This document shows positions 48,471 to 56,875 of a DNA stretch of 64,000 nucleotides, in pieces. Location: NCBI GenBank assembly GCA_963787185.1, contig CAWBCC010000010.1, forward strand, positions 124,001-188,000, in the 5' to 3' direction. The translations under genes and the position numbers were made by a program. The notes under the pieces are model-generated. The model did no database searches, was not told the origin of the DNA, and was given only the letters and a program-made list of their open reading frames with translations. Source of the stretch: JAJXZP01 sp963787185 (GTDB lineage Bacteria; Spirochaetota; Spirochaetia; Treponematales; Rectinemataceae). Positions within the stretch are counted from its first letter, which is position 1. Each line of letters starts with the position of its first letter.

Positions 48471-49520
48471 ATGCAGTCATCGCGCACATCGTACGACCTC
48501 GTGGTGCTGGCGGGGGACGTCGGCGGAACCAACGTCAATCTCGCCCTCATAGGCAAGAAGGGCGGCACCTTCACCCTCCTCCTCGACCGCCACTACCGCA
48601 CGAAGGAAGAGCCCTCGCTCGTGGCCCCCCTCGGCCGCTTCCTCGAAGAGGCGGGGCGGGCGCTGCCGGGCTTCAGCCCCGAGCTCTGCTGCATCTCGGG
48701 CGCCGGACCCGTCGTCAATGGAAGGATCAGTCTGACCAATGCCCCCTGGGGCATCGAGGCGAGGGAGATCGAATCGGGCTTCGGCCTGCCCACGCGTCTC
48801 ATAAACGACTTCACCGCCGTGTCCTACGGCGTCGTCCTCCTCGATCCGGCCAAGCCCGAGCAGATAACGCGGCTCCCGCACAGCGACGGATCCCTGCCCG
48901 CACCCAAGACCGGGCTCCGCGCCATCGTCGGCGCCGGCACGGGGCTCGGCGTGGGCTTCGTGGTCCGCATGCACGACCGCATCGAGGCCCTGCCCTCCGA
49001 AGGGGGCCACATAACCCTGCCGGTCTACGACGAACTGACCCGCGATTTCCAGCGCTGGCTCGAACGGCGATTCGGCTTCGTCCCCGGCGCCGAGGCGGGA
49101 GTCTCCGGTCAGGGCATAGCCAATCTCATCGAGTTTCTCGCGGAACGGGCCGAAGAGGTCGGCGAAGGCACCGCCCGGGCGCTTGAGGCGCCGGCCTCGG
49201 AAAGGCCCGCCCTCGTGGCCGCGGCGGCCGCCTCCGATCCGCTCTGTTCCCGGGCGATGAACATCTTCGTCGAGCTCTACGCCCGCGTCGCGGCCGACCT
49301 CACCGCGGCCTTCCTGCCTTCCGGCGGAGTCTACCTGGCGGGCGGGATAGCGGCCAAGAACGAGTCGCGGTTCCTCGAAGGGAACCGTTTCATGTCCATG
49401 TTCGAACGGAGCTACCGGGAGCATATCCGCTCGATCCTCGCCGCCACGGCGGTGATGATCGTCAAGGACTACTCCATCTCCCTGTACGGCGCTGCCAACG
49501 CGGCCGTGTCGCTCGCCTAG
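48471..49520 (+). CDS. glk: glucokinase
   Basis: 349 aa. Bacterial Glk-type sugar kinase: phosphate loop LAGDVGGTNVNLALIG, sugar-binding LINDFTAVSYG, adenosine-loop VGAGTGLGVGFV, and the EGGHITLP segment. Converts glucose to glucose 6-phosphate with ATP. Ten bases upstream of the UDPGP-type gene, so likely co-transcribed. Confidence 0.92.
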   Translation: MQSSRTSYDLVVLAGDVGGTNVNLALIGKKGGTFTLLLDRHYRTKEEPSLVAPLGRFLEEAGRALPGFSPELCCISGAGPVVNGRISLTNAPWGIEAREIESGFGLPTRLINDFTAVSYGVVLLDPAKPEQITRLPHSDGSLPAPKTGLRAIVGAGTGLGVGFVVRMHDRIEALPSEGGHITLPVYDELTRDFQRWLERRFGFVPGAEAGVSGQGIANLIEFLAERAEEVGEGTARALEAPASERPALVAAAAASDPLCSRAMNIFVELYARVAADLTAAFLPSGGVYLAGGIAAKNESRFLEGNRFMSMFERSYREHIRSILAATAVMIVKDYSISLYGAANAAVSLA

Positions 49521-49530
49521 AGGGCGAACC

Positions 49531-51114
49531 ATGGACAGACTCAGGCCCGCCCTCCTCCGCGACATGGAAGCGAAGGGCATAGACGCCCGCCTCACCCTTT
49601 CCATCCTCGACGACTACAACTCGGGGCTCTACGATTCCGTCGGTTCCGTCGAGGCCGCCGGCGTGCCCTCGATGGACGGCCGGACCGTCGTGGCCATGGG
49701 GCCGAAGGCAACCTACAGACTGCCCGAGCGCGAGGCGAGAGAGAGGCTCGAGTCCCTGGGCCTCGCCCTGCCCGCCTCGGTCGTCGCGGAAAGCGCCGGA
49801 CTCGGCGCGGCCTCGGGCCGAGAGCTCGTCTTTCCCGCCGGCGCACTCGAGGAGATCGGCGCTTCCCTCCTCGGCTGCACCGCCTACGGCGTGCTCAACG
49901 GCGGCTCCGCGACGAGTTATGCGGACTCGAAGAAGAACCTCGCCTTCGGCGCCGGGGTTTTCGAGGCCCTCGGGCCCGCCTTCGAGCGCCTGGCCCCCCT
50001 CTGTCGCGGTCGGCCCAAGGGCCTGAGCCCGGCCTACGTCAATCCCGACGGCTCCCCGGGCGAAAGCTTCCTCGTCCTCAAGATGCGGGCGCGACTACTA
50101 GTCGCGGCTCGATTAATGGCCGCGGAGCGGCTCCGGGAAGCCGCGCGGGGATCGAAGACGCCGAAGGCATCGGAGGAGGGTGCTGCCTTCCTCCCCCTCT
50201 TTCAGATGACGAGCGTGGGCAACGACGAGGAGCTGGCCGAGGCATATGGCCGATGTCGCAGTCATCCCTTCCTCTCTCCCCTCGCCGAAAAGCTCGGCCT
50301 GGAAGCGACCCGGTGGATGACGGGTGTTCAGCCGATGCTGGCCGCCTACACCCACTCGTCGGAGGGGAGGCCCAAGCGCGTCTTCGACCGCGCGCAGGGC
50401 CTGAGCGATACGACCCTGGCACTGCCCGGCGGCCACGGCCAGTGCTTCCGCGTCCTGGCCTCGACCTTGCGCGAGTTGCACGAGAGCGGCATCCGTTTCG
50501 CCTATCTCGGCAACGTCGACAACCTGGGCTACCTGCCCGAGAGCGCCGAGATCGCCGTGCTCGCGCTCTCGGGATTACCCGCCGGCTTCGACTTTTCGCT
50601 ACGCACTCCCGTGGACGTCAAGGGCGGCATACTCGTCGATACGCCCGGGGGAGGGCGCACCGTCGCGGACATCGGCCCGGCCATATCCTTCGAGGAAGTG
50701 CGCAGACTCGAGGCGGGCGGCGCCTCCATTCTGTTCAACTGCGCGACCGGGCTCTTCGACCTCGACTGGCTCGTGCCCCGCATCGAGGAAATCGGGCGGC
50801 GCCTCCCCCTGCGCTTCACGGACCAGGACAAGGACGCGGGGCGCTACTCCCAGGCCGAGCAGGTAACCTGGGAGGTGACCTCCCTCCTGCCGGGCTTCGT
50901 CGCCTTCGCCGTGGACAAATACGACCGCTTCATCGCGGCCAAGCTCCTCGCCGAAACGCTGCTTACGAGCGGCGTCGGGGCCGGCGATCCGCGCATACCG
51001 GCCGGTCTGGCCGAGACCTCGCGGCGTCTCAACCGCGGGCTCGAGGCCAAGCTCTCGGGTCCCTACGGCCTCGCGCTCGAGGGGGGGCGCTGGGTCCCAC
51101 GCGATCCGCTCTAG
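49531..51114 (+). CDS. UDP-sugar pyrophosphorylase family protein (UTP-glucose-1-P uridylyltransferase type)
   Basis: 527 aa, eukaryote-like UDPGP family. The nucleotide-binding loop appears as LNGGSATSYADSKKN in place of LNGGLGT, followed by the FQMTSVGND, LPGGHGQCFRVL and LGNVDNLGYLPE segments of the family. Makes a UDP-sugar from a sugar 1-phosphate and UTP. The changed loop might alter nucleotide or sugar preference. Convergent with the GNAT gene, overlapping it by four bases. Confidence 0.8.
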   Translation: MDRLRPALLRDMEAKGIDARLTLSILDDYNSGLYDSVGSVEAAGVPSMDGRTVVAMGPKATYRLPEREARERLESLGLALPASVVAESAGLGAASGRELVFPAGALEEIGASLLGCTAYGVLNGGSATSYADSKKNLAFGAGVFEALGPAFERLAPLCRGRPKGLSPAYVNPDGSPGESFLVLKMRARLLVAARLMAAERLREAARGSKTPKASEEGAAFLPLFQMTSVGNDEELAEAYGRCRSHPFLSPLAEKLGLEATRWMTGVQPMLAAYTHSSEGRPKRVFDRAQGLSDTTLALPGGHGQCFRVLASTLRELHESGIRFAYLGNVDNLGYLPESAEIAVLALSGLPAGFDFSLRTPVDVKGGILVDTPGGGRTVADIGPAISFEEVRRLEAGGASILFNCATGLFDLDWLVPRIEEIGRRLPLRFTDQDKDAGRYSQAEQVTWEVTSLLPGFVAFAVDKYDRFIAAKLLAETLLTSGVGAGDPRIPAGLAETSRRLNRGLEAKLSGPYGLALEGGRWVPRDPL

Positions 51115-51692
51115 CCCCGGGCCGGCTCGAGCATCTCAGCGAGGCGTTCGGGCCTGGAGACGGCGAACTCGGGGAAGGGGATCGGCTCGGCCGGGGCGGC
51201 GGCGGGCTCCCTCAGCGAGAGCTCCATCCAGTCGATGGCCTGCCAGCAGCCGTGCTTGAAGGCCGTATCGCGGAAACGGCACAGGGGCACGAAGCCGAAC
51301 TTCTCGTGGAGCGCCACGCTGGAGGTATTCGGCGGCGTGATGACGGCGTACAGCTTGACGTACCCGAGCTCTCGGAGCAGCTCGATGAGAGAGCCGAGGA
51401 GCGCCTTTCCGATTCCGCGGCCGACCGCGTCCTCGCGCACGTACACCGAGTCCTCGAGGGACCAGCGGTACGCGGCCCGCTCGCGGTAGCGGGAGGCGTA
51501 GGCATAGCCGAGCACCTCTCCGCCCTCCTCGAAAACCAGCCAGGGGAAGATCGACCCGACCTTGTCGATCTTCGACCTCATCTCCTCCGCTCCGGGGGGC
51601 GTCTCCTCGAAAGTCACGGCCGTCTTCTCGACGTAGGGACGGTATATTTCGGCTATGCGGGCGGCGTCGTCCGCCCCGGCTACCCTCAGCAT
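51111..51692 (-). CDS. GNAT N-acetyltransferase (phosphinothricin acetyltransferase-like)
   Basis: 193 aa. IYRPYVEKTAVTFEETPP near the N terminus and the acetyl-CoA loop VRGRGIGKALLGSLIELLRE-like VREDAVGRGIGKALLGSLIE match the Pat/YncA family that acetylates amino-acid analogues such as methionine sulfoximine or phosphinothricin. Next to glutamine synthetase, whose inhibitors these enzymes inactivate, which may or may not be meaningful. Start ATG 51692. Confidence 0.85.
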   Translation of the reverse strand: MLRVAGADDAARIAEIYRPYVEKTAVTFEETPPGAEEMRSKIDKVGSIFPWLVFEEGGEVLGYAYASRYRERAAYRWSLEDSVYVREDAVGRGIGKALLGSLIELLRELGYVKLYAVITPPNTSSVALHEKFGFVPLCRFRDTAFKHGCWQAIDWMELSLREPAAAPAEPIPFPEFAVSRPERLAEMLEPARG

Positions 51693-51729
51693 CCTTGCCT
51701 CCGAAGCTGCGCAGCCGCAGCGAGACGGC

Positions 51730-53070
51730 TCAATAGTTGAGCAGATACTTCCTCAGTTCCCAGGGAGTCACTTCGCTGTGCGATTCTTCGTGTTCGAGCC
51801 TTTTGGCTTCGATGAAACGCCGGCAGACGAGCGGCCCGAGCGCGGCCTGTATCACTTCGTCCTCTTCCAGCGCGGAGATGGCGGCGCCGAGCGAATTCGG
51901 AAGCATGTCGTTTCCGTCCGATGCCGGCTGATCGGCCAGATAGGGATTCTCTTCGGTCGCAGGCAGGGGGGGCAGTTTCCTGCGTATGCCGTCCAGCCCC
52001 GCGGCCAGCATCGCCGAAAACGCCAGATAGGGATTGCAGCTCGGATCGGGGCAGCGCAGTTCGACCCGGGTGATGTCCGCCTTGGAGGCGCGCGGGACGC
52101 GGATGAGCGCGGCGCGGTTTATGCGGGCCCAGCTGATATGGACCGGCGCCTCGTAGCCCGGGACGAGTCGCTTGTAGGAATTCACGAGGGGCGCCAGGAT
52201 GGCGCACATCCCCTTTGCATGGAAAAGCTGACCCGCTATGAAATGCTTGGCGATCTCGGAGAGCCCGTGCGGGTCGCCCGGATCGGAGAACGCGTCCTTC
52301 CCCGTGGCGGCGTACCTCAGACTCTGGTGGACGTGCATGCCGCTTCCGCTCAGGCCCTGGATGGGCTTCGGCATGAAGGTTCCGTAGAGGCCGTTCATCT
52401 GGGCGACGACCTTGAGGGACACGCGGAAGGTGACCGTATTGTCGGCGGTCGAGAGCGCGTCCGACTCTATGAAGTCGATCTCGTGCTGTCCGGCCGCGAC
52501 CTCGTGGTGGAGCGCCTCCACTCCTATCCCCAGGGCGGCGAGGGTGGAGGTTATCTGCCGTCGCAGCCCGGACACCGTATCGGAAGGCGCGTCGAAATAC
52601 CCGGCACTGTCGTGGGGCTGGGGCGGAATGATCCCGCCCGCCGAATCGGGCTTCAGCAGGAAGAACTCCATCTCGGGCCCGAGCTTGTAGTCCAGACCCA
52701 TGGCCGCGGCCTCGTGCACTTCCCGGACGAGAACGCTTCGGGGGTCGCCGTCGAAGAGCCTACCGTCGGGCGTATATACGTTGCAGATGAGTCGGGCAGT
52801 CGCCTCCTCCCTGGGAAGCCAGGGGAAGACGGCGAATGTGGCGGGGTCGGGCATGAGATACATGTCGCTCTCCGCGACCCTCGCGTAGCCCTCGATGCAC
52901 GAACCGTCGAACCAGATGCCCCTCGTCAGCGAATCGTCGAGCTCGCGGGCGGGTATGGTCACGGTTTTGACCATGCCCACGACGTCGGTGAATTGGAGAT
53001 CTATGTACTTGATATTGTGCTTCTGGACCTGGGACATGAGCCTGAAGCGCGTTATCGACTGGGCGTCCAT
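51730..53070 (-). CDS. glnA: type I glutamine synthetase
   Basis: 446 aa. Beta-grasp N-terminal domain and catalytic domain with GPEMEFFLL, AAGQHEIDF, FMPKPIQGLSGSGMHVHQS, the NSYKRLVPGYEAPVHISWA loop and RVELRCPDPSCNPYLAFSAML. Length fits the GSI-alpha form without the adenylylation loop, so regulation is probably by feedback or transcription. Six bases after the kinase gene in a likely sigma-54-driven cluster. Confidence 0.94.
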   Translation of the reverse strand: MDAQSITRFRLMSQVQKHNIKYIDLQFTDVVGMVKTVTIPARELDDSLTRGIWFDGSCIEGYARVAESDMYLMPDPATFAVFPWLPREEATARLICNVYTPDGRLFDGDPRSVLVREVHEAAAMGLDYKLGPEMEFFLLKPDSAGGIIPPQPHDSAGYFDAPSDTVSGLRRQITSTLAALGIGVEALHHEVAAGQHEIDFIESDALSTADNTVTFRVSLKVVAQMNGLYGTFMPKPIQGLSGSGMHVHQSLRYAATGKDAFSDPGDPHGLSEIAKHFIAGQLFHAKGMCAILAPLVNSYKRLVPGYEAPVHISWARINRAALIRVPRASKADITRVELRCPDPSCNPYLAFSAMLAAGLDGIRRKLPPLPATEENPYLADQPASDGNDMLPNSLGAAISALEEDEVIQAALGPLVCRRFIEAKRLEHEESHSEVTPWELRKYLLNY

Positions 53071-53076
53071 GCTGCC

Positions 53077-54093
53077 TCACTTGTGGAGATGCTGGAGGAG
53101 GAGGGCGAGGCCGGCGAACGCGAGGAGCAGTCCCGCTCCGATCGCCACACCCTTGAAGGCGTCGGTGCGGAAGAAGTAGGCCGCCTCGCCGCCCGGCTTC
53201 ATCGTTTCCAGGACGGAAAGGTCGACGTTCTCGGGATGGTCGATAGACTCGATGAGGGCGCGGACGGTGGCGAAGCGGTCGTCGGGCCTTCTGGCCAGGC
53301 AGCGGGCGACGATGGCGGCCGTCTCGGGCCCGATTCCCAAGCCCTGGCGATCGAGTCGCTTCGGAACGCTGCGCAGGCGCTGGGCCATTATCGCGAGATT
53401 GTTGTCGCCGCCGAAGGGAGTCCCGGCGGCGAGCATCTCGTAGAGGATCGTGCCCAGCGCGTAGATATCGGTCCTACAGTCTCCCCGCTGCCCTTCCACC
53501 TGTTCGGGGGCCATGTACTCCGGCGTCCCCGCGGTGGCGCTCAGATTCGCGTAGGTCACGCGGTGGGAGCTTCGCGTCAGGGCGAGACCGAAGTCGATTA
53601 TGACGGGCCGGCCGTCCGGCCGGATGAGGATGTTCTCGGGTTTGAGGTCGCGATGCACGACACCGTTCTCGTGGCAATACGCCACACCCTCCGCTATGGA
53701 ACGGAGCAGAGGCAGGGCCCGCCCTGGGGGCAGGGGAGCCTCGTCGGCCAAGAGCTGGCGGAGCGAGCGGCCCTCGACGAATTCCGTGGCGATATAGGGA
53801 GTGCGGTTGTAGGTGCCCGAATCGAGACCCTGGAGAATGGCGGGGTGCCGGAGCGTGTTCGTGACCTCGAGCTCGCGCCGGAACCGCTCGTACTGGGTGG
53901 GATCGCCTATCATCGTCTGATCCGGAATCTTGAGGGACACTTCGCGTTTGCCGACGACGTCGTAGGCCCGGTAGATGTCGCTCATGCCGCCCTGTGCCAC
54001 GTGCGATAGGATTTGAAACCGATCGAACTGGTCCCCGACCTGCAACATATGAGGAGTCACTATACCATATTCGTCCTCTGCAAAGTCAATCAT
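53077..54093 (-). CDS. membrane Ser/Thr protein kinase (PknB-like)
   Basis: 338 aa. Hanks-type kinase: AQGGMSDIYRAYD (P-loop), VSLKIPD (Lys), HRDLKPENILIR (catalytic Asp), DFGLALTRS (metal), GTPEYMAPEQVEG (APE) and a single C-terminal membrane helix (AIGAGLLLAFAGLALLL). No extracellular sensor follows the membrane helix. Overlaps the PP2C stop by eight bases, so kinase and phosphatase are made together; the PP2C could reverse its action. Confidence 0.94.
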   Translation of the reverse strand: MIDFAEDEYGIVTPHMLQVGDQFDRFQILSHVAQGGMSDIYRAYDVVGKREVSLKIPDQTMIGDPTQYERFRRELEVTNTLRHPAILQGLDSGTYNRTPYIATEFVEGRSLRQLLADEAPLPPGRALPLLRSIAEGVAYCHENGVVHRDLKPENILIRPDGRPVIIDFGLALTRSSHRVTYANLSATAGTPEYMAPEQVEGQRGDCRTDIYALGTILYEMLAAGTPFGGDNNLAIMAQRLRSVPKRLDRQGLGIGPETAAIVARCLARRPDDRFATVRALIESIDHPENVDLSVLETMKPGGEAAYFFRTDAFKGVAIGAGLLLAFAGLALLLQHLHK

Positions 54094-54928
54094 TCGAACT
54101 CCTCGACGGATCGAAGCGTCGTCTCAACGCCCCGAATGGACCTTTCTGCGCCGATCCCGGCTTCGAACGCCCCGGAGCCGCGAACCTCACGTGGACGACG
54201 ATTACGGAGATGTTATCGTCCGATCCCCGCCGGAGGGCCGCCTCCACGAGCCTCTTCGTCGAGCATTCCGCGGTGTCGGCTCCCGCGGACATCGAAGCGA
54301 GCTCCTCGTCCTCGACGACCGACCACAGACCATCGCTGCAAAGGACGATCCTGTCGCCGTCGCGCAGTCTGATTCTGCGCAGATCGGGCCTCACGAACAG
54401 CCCCAGCCCGACGGCACGATTCAGGAGCGACCTCCGGTCGTGAGTCCGGACCCTGTCGGGGGCAAGCACCCTCATCCTCACGAGCTCGCCGACATCGGTG
54501 TGGTCGTTCGTCAGACAGGTCGCCGTTCCGTCGCGGACGAGATAGGCCCGGCTGTCCCCGACGTGCCCGACGCAGAGCTCATCGCCGCGAATACCCGCCG
54601 CGGTCAGCGTCGTACCCATGCGCGCCGGGCCCAGAGCCTGGGCGGTCTTGAAGACCCGGGTGTTCGCCGTCTCGATCCCGCGGCCCAGGCTCCTGGGAAT
54701 GGAGCTCGCGACGCCGTAGAAATGCTCGAACAGGACGTCGAGGGCGAGCGAGCTCGCGAGTTTCCCGTGGGCGCATCCGCCCATCCCGTCGGCCAGACCG
54801 AAGAGAAGGCCGCGCTCCAGCGGCAATCGGGGGTCCGGCAGTCGAATCGAGTCCTGATTCTCCTCTCGGACGGTTCCGATATCGCAATCGCCGCAGAAGT
54901 CTATGTCCGGTGCCGCTTGGAGTGTCAT
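54086..54928 (-). CDS. PP2C-type Ser/Thr protein phosphatase
   Basis: 280 aa from ATG 54928. Metal-binding and catalytic elements: GTVREENQDSIRLPD, FGLADGMGGCAHGKLAS, VGHVGDSRAYLV, LCSDGLWSVVED and GSDDNISVIVV. No membrane segment. Its partner kinase overlaps the 3' end. An upstream start at 55033 would overlap the permease gene's coding tail and is less likely. Confidence 0.93.
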   Translation of the reverse strand: MTLQAAPDIDFCGDCDIGTVREENQDSIRLPDPRLPLERGLLFGLADGMGGCAHGKLASSLALDVLFEHFYGVASSIPRSLGRGIETANTRVFKTAQALGPARMGTTLTAAGIRGDELCVGHVGDSRAYLVRDGTATCLTNDHTDVGELVRMRVLAPDRVRTHDRRSLLNRAVGLGLFVRPDLRRIRLRDGDRIVLCSDGLWSVVEDEELASMSAGADTAECSTKRLVEAALRRGSDDNISVIVVHVRFAAPGRSKPGSAQKGPFGALRRRFDPSRSSND

Positions 54929-54998
54929 ATCGAACGGCCGGCGGCCGGGAAGAGATGCCGCACGCGGGAACGCGGCCCTTCCCTGCCGGCTCCTTCCT

Positions 54999-56546
54999 TC
55001 AGGATTGCCCGCCGACGGCGGGGAGAATCGCACGGCCCTGCCGGGCGCTGGTCACGACGAAATACGAGACACTCACGACGAGCCACGCGACGGAGATGGC
55101 CAGAGCGATATACGTAGCCTTCGCGGTGTCGCCGCCCGAGACGATGCCCACCACGAAGATCACCGCGAGCAGGAGAAGATTGCCGAGCAGGCCGAGCATG
55201 GGCACGATGCCGTGCTTGAGAAGATTGAAGTCCCCGCGCCCAGCGAAGGCGACCATCGTGATGACGCATATGAGCCCGTACAGAGCGAAGGTTCCCAGGT
55301 TCGAAGCCAGCGTTATTCCCGTGAGCGTGACCACGCCGCCGAGCACGCCTACCGAGCCTATGACGGCCGATACGATGACCATGATCAGTATGCCCGTGTG
55401 CGGCGTCACGTACTTGTCGTGGAGAAGCCCCATCACGTCGGGCATTTCCCTGTCCTGAGCCATCGCGAAACTGATGCGCACCCCCGTGTTCATGGCGGAC
55501 AGGGTCGTCCCGAGGATGGCCAGGGCGACCGTGAAGGCTATGACGAGCATGAACGCGAACCCGTTGCCGCCCAGGAGGGCGTTGCCGAGCTGGATCGCCA
55601 TGTCTCCGATCGGGGCTCCGGAGGCGGCCGCGGCGGCTATGCCGGTCGCCTTGCCGTCTGCCGATACGAGTTTGTCGCTGAGCGCGTAATTGGCCGCGAA
55701 ATACTCGAAAAGATACGCGAAGAGCCCCTGGATGGCCAGGGAGAGCAGCACGCCCCGCGGGACGTCGCGCTTCGGATTTTTGGCCTCGGCTCCTAGAGAG
55801 GTCGAGGACTCGAAGCCGACCAGGATCAGTATCGCTATGGTCGACTGGAAGAGCAGCCCCGACAGGCTGTGGGGCGTGATGACGGAAGCGGCGCCGTGGT
55901 GGTACCAGCCGCCGGCCGCGACTCCGAGCGGGTTCCTCGACCTGAAGACGATCGCGAGCACGCTGAAGGAGATGAGCGCCGCAAGCTGGATTATGTTGAC
56001 GACGATCGCCGCGACGGTCGATCCCGTGATCCCCCGCATGGCGATGTACCCGACCAGGGCGGCGAAGGCCCAGGCGATGAGCACCTGCCCCACTATGGGT
56101 ATCGAGACGCCGAACTGGCCCGCGATGTATGTCACGAACACCGACATGAAGGCCACCATGACGCCCGGGTACACCCAATAGAAGAGGTGAGCGGCCCAGC
56201 CGGTGATGAACTTGGACAGGCGCGCCCAGCGCCGCCTCTTGGGGTTCGCGTGGTCCAGAAAGGCCTTTTCGGCAAAATAGTAGGATCCGCCCGTCCCCGC
56301 CTCGGGATAGCGCCTGGCGAGCTCGGCGAAGGCGAAGGCCGTGAGGAAGGCTACGATCAGGGCCCCCACTATGCCTGTCCACATGTCCATGGCCGTGCTC
56401 GCGCCGGCCGCGTCCGCGCTGGCCGCCTGAAGCTGGTAGGTCATCCACAGAAAGGCCCCGGGCGCTATCAGCGCCATCGCATTGACCGTCACGCCGGTCA
56501 AACCGAGGGTTTTCTTCATCGCCGGTCCGCTGCCGTTCGTTGCCAC
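54999..56546 (-). CDS. APC-family amino acid permease
   Basis: 515 aa, about twelve membrane segments, APC superfamily. GTG 56546 with AGGGGGAAA upstream. TVNAMALIAPGAFLWMTYQLQ, LARRYPEAGTGGSYYFAEKAFLDH and VGFESSTSLGAEAKNPKRDVPRG follow the family. The substrate may be glutamate or another amino acid, given the sigma-54 promoter and glutamine synthetase downstream; this is inference. Confidence 0.9.
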   Translation of the reverse strand: MATNGSGPAMKKTLGLTGVTVNAMALIAPGAFLWMTYQLQAASADAAGASTAMDMWTGIVGALIVAFLTAFAFAELARRYPEAGTGGSYYFAEKAFLDHANPKRRRWARLSKFITGWAAHLFYWVYPGVMVAFMSVFVTYIAGQFGVSIPIVGQVLIAWAFAALVGYIAMRGITGSTVAAIVVNIIQLAALISFSVLAIVFRSRNPLGVAAGGWYHHGAASVITPHSLSGLLFQSTIAILILVGFESSTSLGAEAKNPKRDVPRGVLLSLAIQGLFAYLFEYFAANYALSDKLVSADGKATGIAAAAASGAPIGDMAIQLGNALLGGNGFAFMLVIAFTVALAILGTTLSAMNTGVRISFAMAQDREMPDVMGLLHDKYVTPHTGILIMVIVSAVIGSVGVLGGVVTLTGITLASNLGTFALYGLICVITMVAFAGRGDFNLLKHGIVPMLGLLGNLLLLAVIFVVGIVSGGDTAKATYIALAISVAWLVVSVSYFVVTSARQGRAILPAVGGQS

Positions 56547-56875
56547 GATTTCCCCCTAGCAGTTGAAATTCTTCGGTATACTGCCAGAGATAAAGCAACA
56601 AACGTGCCAAGCTTTCGGCCTGAAGAAGTTTTCATTGCCGAATCGATAGCCTCGGAATGTTTTCTCGAGACACATCGCACGGCGAAAGCCTACTCGCGCG
56701 TAGCAAATCGGCGAAAGGCTGCGAGGGCGACTCTCCAATAATCCGCTTGGTCCACTTCGAGGGCAGCTCGCGGCCGAAATCACCCTCTTTTCAGATCGGC
56801 CGCCCTGCTATTCCGACGAAATCGTACCGCCGACAATTATTTTTCTACATTTGCGTAAGGCTCGAGTCGTATCCG
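56547..56875. other. intergenic region of about 330 bp
   Basis: Between the permease start and the lon stop. It holds the sigma-54-like site; the rest has no supported gene or hairpin. Confidence 0.6.
56594..56610 (-). promoter_or_regulatory. sigma-54 (RpoN) -24/-12 promoter
   Basis: Minus strand reads TTGGCACGTTTGTTGCT: TGGCACG, four bases, TTGCT, a perfect match to the -24/-12 core. It lies about 40 bases before the permease start codon, in the right direction. No enhancer site was sought. Confidence 0.75.
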
